Origin: Labyrinthula sp. Ha
Taxonomy: Eukaryota; Sar; Bigyra; Labyrinthulida; Labyrinthulaceae
Length of the DNA: 64,000 bases
Assembly: GCA_015227615.1 (NCBI GenBank)
Contig: JAALGZ010000008.1
Location: forward strand, 496,001-560,000
Reading direction: 5' to 3'
Below, in pieces: positions 56,469 through 64,000 of this stretch. The notes beneath the pieces were generated by a model. It was not told the DNA's origin. It did not search any database and worked only from the letters and a program-made list of their open reading frames with translations. Numbering within the stretch: position 1 is the stretch's first letter; every line of letters begins with the position of its first letter. The position numbers were made by a program, and so were the translations under genes.

Positions 56469-57941
56469 TTACTTAACGCTTTGAGTTTGTATCAAAGAAA
56501 AAGACTTTTCACATCTATCAATTTGTTCTCCTGCTACGAATGTGATACTGACACAATATGCCAGCAGTAACTTTGTATGGTCATAGTGGTTGGCAGCAAC
56601 TTCAAGCGTATTGGAACTTGTGTGCTGAAGGAAAGAATCTATTGGTCTCAAGATGCTTTCCTTAGAAAGCTTCATTGATGGCTCGCCATTTACCTCTATT
56701 AACTTAGCCTCTAACGCTTGATTCAAAATTATATCAACACCGAGCACATGATAAGAACTGCTAATATTTTTTTTCCTTTCATGGAAAGCAGCTTCAGTTG
56801 CCTTGATCAAACTTCGTAGTGGAGGTGCTACAGCTTCCTGCAACGTAAAAGATCGGTCTGGTTCATCTTCGTTAATGAATTTTTCCAGCTGTCGAAAACT
56901 GAGGGTTGCGTCAACCATATCTTCTCCTTTCCTGACACTTGTATTAGTAAGGTAAGCTGATTTTGATTTGGCTAATCGCACAAGCCCTCTATTAAATAGC
57001 TTGGCCCGCAACCTCTCTTGTTCCCAATACATTACTACATACACCCTCAGATCATACTTTATGCCTTTGTATTTGTGCGACTTTTGTAAATACTCTTGTA
57101 CCACGTATTTATTTCTGAAATAATTATAATCATCAAAATATCCATTCTCAAAGTTAATTAATTTTATTCCTTTTCCTCCGCCCTGTTTATAAGGTTTTAT
57201 TATGAGTTCCCCATCAAGTTTTTCACGAACATATTCTAGAAGCATGAATCTATCAACAGGAAGCACAAAGCATGGAAATGTAGTCCGCAAGAACTCGTCA
57301 GTGGCTAAGAATTTTTGTAGTGTTTGGCAAAAGCTGTTCTTCGACCATAGAGTTTCTTTTAAGCCATCAAATCGGTTACGAAAACTCATGTCTCTGTTAC
57401 ATTTACCCAATGCAAAACACAGAAACAAAGATGCATGGCCAGAGTTTGCATAAGTGCGTTGATGCTTTCGTAAGATCACTTCCTTCGCTTCTAAGATTTT
57501 CATTGTTTTTCTGTCTTTAACCCCACTAAGCTTGCTTTGAGAATAATACCCCACAGTTTCTATCCCAAGAAGAGTGAAAATTCTTTCATAAATAGCGAAA
57601 TCTCGTTTCAAGAGCACATTTTCTCCGGATATTCCTATTGTAAGGTTCAAATGTTTTCGTTGGAGAACAAGGTTTTCCATCCCTTGCTTGGGAATAGCTT
57701 CGACACTTTGTGCACGCTCAGTAGTTTTCTGTGTCAACGTCCCCCACTGTTTCGCCTCAGCCTCCATGAGCTCTTCCCATTTTTCTTTCTTCCTAATTTC
57801 CTCCGCTTGATATATTCCTCTTAATGTTCTCTTTTCTTCGTCCGCAGAAACTTCCAACTCTTCATAGTTTGCCCACACCAAACTTTGAAATACGGGGACA
57901 AGAACAAGACATAGATATATACAAAACCTTGCAAACACCAT
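56469..57941 (-). CDS. Tubulin-tyrosine-ligase-like ATP-grasp protein with signal peptide
   Basis: I place the start at the ATG at 57,941, which opens straight into a hydrophobic leader (MVFARFCIYLCLVLVPVFQS), giving 490 aa. The frame also has an ATG at 57,983, but that one overlaps the fluoride-channel start. A Glu/Lys-rich helical stretch follows (about 30-80). The C-terminal two thirds are TTL/TTLL-type ATP-grasp: NRFDGLKETLWSKNS, IIKPYKQGGGKGIKL, YVVQEYL..KYDLRVYV and LIEVNGEPSM with the metal-binding E and N. TTL-family enzymes ligate amino acids (Tyr, Glu, Gly) to protein tails, usually tubulin in the cytosol. The leader here predicts ER or secretory placement, so the substrate is probably not tubulin. 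Confidence 0.82.
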   Translation of the reverse strand: MVFARFCIYLCLVLVPVFQSLVWANYEELEVSADEEKRTLRGIYQAEEIRKKEKWEELMEAEAKQWGTLTQKTTERAQSVEAIPKQGMENLVLQRKHLNLTIGISGENVLLKRDFAIYERIFTLLGIETVGYYSQSKLSGVKDRKTMKILEAKEVILRKHQRTYANSGHASLFLCFALGKCNRDMSFRNRFDGLKETLWSKNSFCQTLQKFLATDEFLRTTFPCFVLPVDRFMLLEYVREKLDGELIIKPYKQGGGKGIKLINFENGYFDDYNYFRNKYVVQEYLQKSHKYKGIKYDLRVYVVMYWEQERLRAKLFNRGLVRLAKSKSAYLTNTSVRKGEDMVDATLSFRQLEKFINEDEPDRSFTLQEAVAPPLRSLIKATEAAFHERKKNISSSYHVLGVDIILNQALEAKLIEVNGEPSMKLSKESILRPIDSFLQHTSSNTLEVAANHYDHTKLLLAYCVSITFVAGEQIDRCEKSFSLIQTQSVK

Positions 57942-57968
57942 TCTAACATCAACCACAGACTCTTTCTT

Positions 57969-58985
57969 ATGGTATCCTTTCATAAATCAACCTTGAATTA
58001 CTTTTCAATATCTATTTTTGCTGTATTTGGTTGTTTTCTACGAATTTCCTTTTCTTTACTCAACGAACAAATCTTGTTATCCTCCAACGGCTCAAATTCA
58101 CTTTTCACTGAATATCGAAGCTTAACGGCTAGAAGCTATTTAATTTCTCTGTTTCTTGGATGTGCAATTTTAAGTTTTGTTGATGTGAATAAAAAAAGAG
58201 AAACTGGATTTTGGTTTTTGAAGAACTCTCTATTAAGTTTAGGAATTTCTACCGGGTTTTGTGGATCATTAACAACGCTTTCTGGATTGTTGAATGAAGC
58301 TGGTCAGTTTATTTTATTGGATGAAGTCGAGGAAAAAGACAATTGCACTGATTTTTTCAAAATTTCAAAGCAGGAAATTAGTTTCCGCACTGTGGAGAAC
58401 ATCTTCAATGGATTTTGTGTTTCCTTTGCTGGCTGGTTTCTCGGTAAACATCTTGAAAATAAAATTTCAACGAGTTTCGAAGGTTTTTCTAGAAAAAATG
58501 GAAACGAGGAAGTTAAATCTGAAGTTCCACAGACAATTATAGTTTCCTTTCTCTCCCTCAACTCAACAATTGTCGTACTGCTGGTGCTGGATCTCTCGTA
58601 TAAGAATTTTCTTTCCAAAACAGTGCTGGAATTTCTTTTTTCTCTTCTTTTTGCTCCGTTTGGTGCTTTAACTCGATATGTTCTTGGAAGACTTAATCGA
58701 CCTGAAGAAGCTATAAAGAAAGGAACTTTGGCTGCGAATGTACTAGGATGCTTTCTCATAGCAGTCTTCACAGCCTTGAGCTTTGAAGAAAATAAAAGGA
58801 ATGTGAATTCCCTCTTCATCGGGTTTATGGATGGGTTTTGTGGAAGTTTGACTACAGTTTCAACATTTGTTTCTGAAATGACAAAAAGCAAGAGCTTCAA
58901 ATGTGCTTCCCTGTATTTCTTAGTCACAATTATTATCTCTCAATTCCTAATTTTTGCTACGTACGCGATAAATGTGCGCAATTAA
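57969..58985 (+). CDS. Two-domain CrcB/FEX fluoride channel
   Basis: The protein (338 aa) consists of two CrcB domains in one chain, as in eukaryotic FEX proteins. The first (about 1-130) has GCFLRISFSLL and the Phe-box GFCGSLTTLSGLLNEA. The second (about 190-338) has GALTRYVLGRLNRPEE, TLAANVLGCFLIA and GFMDGFCGSLTTVSTFVSEM. The Asn of the second domain (AANVLG) is present, whereas the matching site in the first domain reads ISLFLG. Degeneration of one half is known in yeast FEX, where one pore dominates. It exports fluoride across the plasma membrane. The start overlaps the TTL-like gene region and the stop shares bases with the HAD gene, so it is packed at both ends. Confidence 0.9.
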   Translation: MVSFHKSTLNYFSISIFAVFGCFLRISFSLLNEQILLSSNGSNSLFTEYRSLTARSYLISLFLGCAILSFVDVNKKRETGFWFLKNSLLSLGISTGFCGSLTTLSGLLNEAGQFILLDEVEEKDNCTDFFKISKQEISFRTVENIFNGFCVSFAGWFLGKHLENKISTSFEGFSRKNGNEEVKSEVPQTIIVSFLSLNSTIVVLLVLDLSYKNFLSKTVLEFLFSLLFAPFGALTRYVLGRLNRPEEAIKKGTLAANVLGCFLIAVFTALSFEENKRNVNSLFIGFMDGFCGSLTTVSTFVSEMTKSKSFKCASLYFLVTIIISQFLIFATYAINVRN

Positions 58986-59720
58986 AGCTTAGATGTCTTA
59001 AAGTTGATGCTTGTGAGAGTAGAAAGCTTTTGAAGTGCCTTTTCTTCTTGATGGAGAGACACTTTAATGGTCTCGATACCTAACTCAGCAGCTGACTTTA
59101 AGTTCATTCCAATATCATCCAAAAAGATAGCTTCTGAAAATTCGCATCCTGCTTTTTCTATAGCCAACTTATAAATTCGAGGATCAGGTTTTCTTAGACC
59201 TACTTCCTTGCTTTCAATGAAGTGATCAAACAATGTCTGGATTGGATATGTAGGACCAAGATCAGATCCAGGAAGAGCGAAGTTATTTGTCACGGCGATT
59301 GTTTTTAATCCATTTTTTCGTAAACTTTGTATAGCGGAAATAAAATTTTCTCTGACGACTCTCCCCTTAGCTGACATGTTATAAAGCAAGAGTTTAGTAT
59401 CTACCTTAATTGTCGGAAGGGTGGAAGGAACAGGTTTTTTCAGGTATGAGTAGTAAGTATGTAATTGGTTTGGATCTTCAAGCTGTGATTTGAACTTTGC
59501 ATAAAAGGTTTCGAGGGAGATTGAGTTGGTTTCCAGTTGCGCGAAAGCGGAAGCTTTGGCTTGGGTTTTGATACATATGTTTATGAAATTATGGGGGATA
59601 TTGTTCTTTTCTTCATAATCTGCGATAGCTTCAAAAGGTGAATGGCATACAACACCTAAATAAATAAGTTAGTTTCTTAAATTTACCACCCAAGTCAAAA
59701 AGGACAACCTTATACTTCAT
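58982..59720 (-). CDS. HAD-superfamily phosphatase, ACAD10/sEH-N type
   Basis: There are two exons: 59,720-59,687 and 59,655-58,982, with a 31-nt intron (GTAAAT..ATTTAG, containing CTAAC). The product is 235 aa. Splicing restores the nucleophile motif MKYKVVLFDLGGVVCHSPFE (motif I DxxGGV; the second Asp position is Gly as in the sEH/ACAD10 group). Motif II is TIAVTNNF, motif III the Lys in GLRKPDPRIYKLA, and motif IV IFLDDIGMN. This is the pattern of the N-terminal phosphatase of soluble epoxide hydrolase and ACAD10, here as a stand-alone protein. The substrate is unknown, perhaps lipid phosphates by analogy. The tail-to-tail overlap with the fluoride channel is four bases. Confidence 0.88.
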
Positions 59721-62547
59721 CTGAAAAGAGATCGGAATAAGAGCAGAACTTTTCACTAAGTTCAAACTTTTTTTCTTTATGTTCGGATTTTTACGTTGAC
59801 TGAGGATAACAAAAAAGAGAATGAATGGATTTTAAACGGAACTTTATGTTTCTGTTTCCTATGTTGGGTTTGTTGATTTATCGGTGTTTCTGCGTTTGAG
59901 AATTAATTTCAAAATTAGCGGAGCAGAAAACAGTAATGCAATACTGAGTTAGAAGAAATCAAACACCTTTTTCAGTCGACGAGTGACTAATAACTTCAAC
60001 ACAAGATTGCCCGAGAAAGTGACTCGCGAAAGGGTCACAAATTCAGACTCAAAGATACAAACAAGTGCTCTCGAACGAACTTAGAAGAAGCTAAGTTATC
60101 TAGTTCAAGAAAATAGATCAAATTCCGAAAGGTTTAAAGTACTACAAAGTGATTGTTATCCTAGTATTCAGAGAAACGAATACAACAATCTTTTATTTTA
60201 CTTTTAGATTGGTCGTTAATTCTTATTCAATGGCTCAAACATCCACTATCTAAACTACCTACTTCTGCCCTAGGACAATATGGGTAACTCAATATTATAA
60301 TCCCAAATACTGTACTAACTCTATCAATTAGCACAAACTACAAACAAAGAGTAAAGCTCACATACACCAGGGCAATGAAGAACCCAAGTTGAGCTTGGGT
60401 TTATTGGGGTTATTCGTCTACTTTCTTGCATTTCCTACTCAAGCCAACGCGAGCATATTTATTTTATTGAGGTTAAAGCTTTATGTAGCAAGTAAAGTAC
60501 AGTGTTTCAGACGCCTTGCTGACAGAAAATCTTTTCTATTCTCTTTCTATGAACTGTTCAATGCTTCGTATGTCACATTTCTTGAATGAAATGTAAAGAT
60601 ATACTATAAAAATACTGGTTAAATGGGATGTTGTATTTCTTCACAATAAAATAAAGCCATAGAGAAAAATTACAACGAAACTTTAGCAAGATATTTGACC
60701 GCTCATTATGTGCTTTAGGGTGAATGCTAGCCTTTCCGAACTCTTTCACTGAAACTATTATCGATGGGATGTACTGAAAATTTTCTAAATTATGTACAGT
60801 TTAGACCATTGGAATTGGAAATATTCCTAAACCTCTGATTTTTGAGCGAAAACATTTTAAGCACTTTACATGAGACCGAGCTAACAATATCAACGCAACA
60901 TCATTCAATTGGCTGTCGTGTCCTAATTGCTCGCTAAAAAAGAGTTTGTTATTAAGATTGTTCTTTAATTTAATAATTAAGACTAAGTAATTGGGGATGA
61001 ATTGGAACAAACTCAGGTGAAAGCCATACAATAAGAAATCAATGATACCCGAAACTGATGTAGAACCCCGTCCTTCTCTTTGATATTTATTTCAAAATTA
61101 CTTAGTTCTTATATATTGCATTAACGGCTAAATATTCTATGGCTAGGTCAACCTATTACAAGTGATGACGTGGACTATTGAATATGTCAGCACGGATATA
61201 TCAGAGTCGCGGGAAAACCTGTAGATGTTGAAAATCAAGGCCCATAACATAATAACTTTAAGTTTTAGTCAAACTATACATTTTGGATAACGTTTTGAGA
61301 AGATAAAATGATAAAAATCATTATTTATATGCATGGGTCAAAAAGCTATATCCGCATCGGCTGCCTTTCCATTTCCGGTCTCCAGTTAAATTTATTGCCT
61401 TGGCCTCGCCTCTTAAAAACATATTCTCAACCTCGACCGCAAAACGGCACCTTTCTGCTGATACTGTGCGAAGTAACTATTTCCTATTGTTTTAAGCGAG
61501 CAGATTGCCATGGTAACTTAGCTACCAAATGTTAAGCTCTCAAATAGCAACTTAACAATTTCATACAAATATAACAGTGAAATTTCACCATTGAAAGCAG
61601 GAATTACTCATTCATACACTAAAATGAAATTTCAAAACTCTAGGGTAACATTATTGTGAAATATCTATAGTATTGATCTACTTTAGGATTCTTAGTACTT
61701 CTACCTAAGCACAGGGTTAGTAACAGTCAGAATACTAGAATTGTCCAAGTAAGAGAACTAAAGGTATCAGGTCTTATTCTTACAAATTTACAACTTCTTT
61801 CATTTATTACCTCACAACCAAAAATATCTACAAGAGGAAATTCTAAATATCTATGCATTGGTTATAGACATAATTTTTAGACTCGAGAAAGATTCGTTGC
61901 TGAAAATAATGTTGTCTTTAGAAACCCATAAGAATATGTAAATAATCCAGTTTAATGATATTGATATCAAGTTTCCAAGGTTCATATGCAGAGCTCATTT
62001 AGTATTTATAAACTTACAATATTCCTCGTCACCTGTTGAATGGTATATAACATGTTTAGTGAGGTTCCTTTGAATCATAAGTAACGAGTTTACTTCTTGG
62101 CATCGAAACAATAATTTATAGAAATAATTCACTATAAACCCAGGCCACTAATCGCAAAAAATTCAAGAAAGCTTAAATGTAGAACCTTCACCATATTAGC
62201 TTTTTCTGGCAATACTGCCGTGCAATATGGCGTCCTTGGAAAAAAATTGTATACAGAACTTTCTCAGCAACATGCAATTTCTTTTCTCCCTTCTCGAAGG
62301 GTTAAGCAGAGCCAATATTAGTTCATTGCAAGTTATGCACTTTGATATTACCTACATAAAATAACTTCTCTCACAACAAATGTAGTTAAATATTTTGACT
62401 TGTGTGCGACTGATAAAGAATAAAGTTTTGAAAACACAGTACGTAATTTATGAAATATATCAAAATTCTAGTTTTTCTGCTGTACCTTCCACACAACTCC
62501 GTGAATGTTTGCTAAATTTAAAGTGCTATCTGATTTGTATGAGTGAT
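59721..62547. other. Intergenic desert, 2.8 kb
   Basis: AT-rich, with no gene, repeat or element recognised. Open frames reach only 76 codons and lack family resemblance. A TGACGTGGAC site (ACGT core) at about 61,165 is isolated. Confidence 0.5.
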
Positions 62548-63669
62548 TTATGCCCCTAAAAAGATAAACTCCAAGTTTCGATATAAATCATTTCGATAAC
62601 CACCCCATCTATAATTAGTTCTTGCAGGTATTGCTATATCCACTCCTAACTCCTTGTTCAACAATGAGGTATATACACTACATCTCATACAGTAAATTTT
62701 AACCTCCTTATCTTCAACCTGCAAAACATGTACATCGTTTCCTAAACCAACATCGCTTGGAGCATCACGTATAATTAACTCTGTCTCATTTTCCTGTAAA
62801 ATCTTAGCACATAGCTCTAACCCTGAATTATAAATTTCATCAACTTCCATTTCTGCAACTTGCTCCCTTTGAAATAGTACACTCAACCCATCGTCATCAT
62901 CGGAAAAATCTATTACAGACTCGGTGGTAAGTTCTCTACTAGAATAATCAGAAACTACGTCAGGTTTTCCAAGAACTGGCTCATATAATATTTTCCCTTT
63001 TTGTTTTAAATGCACTTTCAGCTGTCGTATTGACGAATCTTCCTTTCTTCTAAAACGGCCACCAAAGGAAGTATCCTTGTATTCATTAATAAGTGCAAAC
63101 ATAGCAAACACTTGTTCCTGTTGCTTTACTTTTACTTCATTCTTACCCAATAGACGATTAACATCTCCCCGCAATAGCTGTGAATATATTTGTCCACTTG
63201 TTAGATTCTGGTATACATCAAACCACTGAAACGATTCTCTAACGTATGCATTTTGTAAAAGAAGACCAAACAAATATTTATCATCTCGTTTTACAGCTTC
63301 TTTAACTCCAGCATTCTCCCCTGAAAATAAAACAGAGTTGCTTCTTCTAAGCGTTCCCGGGATCTGAGTTTCAACTCTTCCCAGACTTAAATCCCCTACT
63401 TTTCTGTACGTTCCAAGCAAACTGCCAATTCGAGGAACAGATTCATACTGCACAAAATATTCGCTTGTGAGCGTGTATAGTAAGAGAACATTGAGAATAT
63501 TGTCTGCGGAAGTGACAGCGAAAATCCTCTTCCATCCTTTGAAACTGATCTCCCTGTCTATAAGAAGATCCAGCAAACCTTTAAGCGCTTTAAACGTGTG
63601 TAGTTTCGTCACATTGTCATCAATGTACCGGTAGGCAGGAAGAAGTTCTTTTCTCTCTTCTGTGTTCAT
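62548..63669 (-). CDS. Orphan acidic protein, 373 aa
   Basis: A clean single-exon frame from the ATG at 63,669. The first 200 residues are helical with hydrophobic heptads but no membrane segment. Residues about 245-275 form an acidic patch (FSDDDDG), and the C-terminal 100 residues are mixed, with a CMRC pair near residue 330 and an Arg/Tyr/Gly-rich end (RTNYRWGGYRNDLYRN). I recognise no family. Codon use and length make chance unlikely in this AT-rich DNA. It is flanked by desert on one side. Upstream, CCAAT at 63,949-63,953 is the nearest promoter-like site. Confidence 0.65.
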   Translation of the reverse strand: MNTEERKELLPAYRYIDDNVTKLHTFKALKGLLDLLIDREISFKGWKRIFAVTSADNILNVLLLYTLTSEYFVQYESVPRIGSLLGTYRKVGDLSLGRVETQIPGTLRRSNSVLFSGENAGVKEAVKRDDKYLFGLLLQNAYVRESFQWFDVYQNLTSGQIYSQLLRGDVNRLLGKNEVKVKQQEQVFAMFALINEYKDTSFGGRFRRKEDSSIRQLKVHLKQKGKILYEPVLGKPDVVSDYSSRELTTESVIDFSDDDDGLSVLFQREQVAEMEVDEIYNSGLELCAKILQENETELIIRDAPSDVGLGNDVHVLQVEDKEVKIYCMRCSVYTSLLNKELGVDIAIPARTNYRWGGYRNDLYRNLEFIFLGA

Positions 63670-64000
63670 GACTTGTTTGGGTTTGTGTACAAAATCCAGT
63701 TTGTTCCCGGGAATATGTCTGAATTGTCATAAAACGTGCCTAAAATGGGTCTATGTTGCCGGGAAAAGGTATTTAAGCTCATGGTATATGCTTACACTTC
63801 TCTTTACCACTAGAAGATATTAGGTCAAAGCTAGAGCAAGGAGTGTATTTATCTTTCTCTTCGGAGAGGATGAAACGAGTTCTTTAATACAATAGAAAGA
63901 TCTTTCCATTTGAAACTTCCTTCAGCGAAATATAATTGGACGAACTATCCAATCAGCATATGTTCCAAAATCAGAATGGTGAGTAGCCCGTTACTCTGTA
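63670..64000. other. Upstream region at window end
   Basis: This holds the upstream region of the gene starting at 63,669, with ATTGG at about 63,935-63,939 and CCAAT at 63,949-63,953. No coding sequence is readable before the window ends. Confidence 0.4.

Noticed and set aside
58304-58927. 207-codon minus-strand frame inside the fluoride channel gene
   Set aside because: It lies antisense to a well-supported two-domain channel, is Ser/Lys-rich as expected of a shadow frame, and matches no family.
1-64000. CRISPR array, rRNA genes or bacterial operons
   Set aside because: No regularly spaced repeats or rRNA-like sequence are visible, and the introns and gene content are eukaryotic.

Overview
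The window is nuclear DNA of an AT-rich microbial eukaryote. Evidence: spliceosomal introns with GT..AG ends, ESCRT-II and tubulin-ligase-type genes, a CCT-domain protein, an ARS2/SERRATE homologue, and Ty1/copia and Ty3/gypsy fossils. All stops fit the standard code. The CCT domain, the Pro-Thr-Ser 'SPTxxPT' stalk, the LtrA-type membrane protein and the C..C..C..H zinc-finger protein are familiar from algae and stramenopiles, but I cannot assign the lineage securely. A strong clue is intron size: every intron I could place is 29-32 nt long.

Layout: 1-6.0 kb holds decayed Ty1/copia sequence on both strands. 6.0-13.4 kb is a tight gene island: a multi-span membrane protein, an unrecognised protein, two inverted paralogous type I membrane proteins, VPS25 and an MPDU1-like PQ-loop protein. 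13.4-26.8 kb is mostly desert with one seven-helix membrane protein. 26.8-29.7 kb carries a CCT/AT-hook protein and ARS2/SERRATE tail to tail. 32.2-34.4 kb is a four-exon LtrA-family protein. 34.4-40.4 kb is desert. 40.4-40.9 kb is a small zinc-finger gene. 41.0-54.8 kb is a large inverted repeat whose two arms carry nearly identical copies of an unknown Lys-rich coding exon. The right arm is split by a 7.1-kb Ty3/gypsy chromovirus fossil. 55.0-59.7 kb is a second tight island: an orphan, a secreted or ER tubulin-tyrosine-ligase-like protein, a two-domain fluoride channel and a HAD phosphatase. 62.5-63.7 kb is another orphan.

The most unusual item is the chromovirus at 46,843-53,953. Downstream of integrase it carries a chromodomain, a Myb/SANT-like DNA-binding domain, a coiled coil and an MT-A70 (METTL3/Ime4-type) adenine methyltransferase domain with a DPPW motif. 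To my knowledge, retrotransposons carrying cytosine methyltransferases have been described, but an LTR element carrying an MT-A70 enzyme is not one I recognise. The element is an old, broken copy.

Within the islands genes alternate in direction. Stops lie 20-80 bp apart or share bases, and start codons can lie almost on top of each other. Between the islands are multi-kilobase AT-rich stretches with only fossils or nothing I can read.
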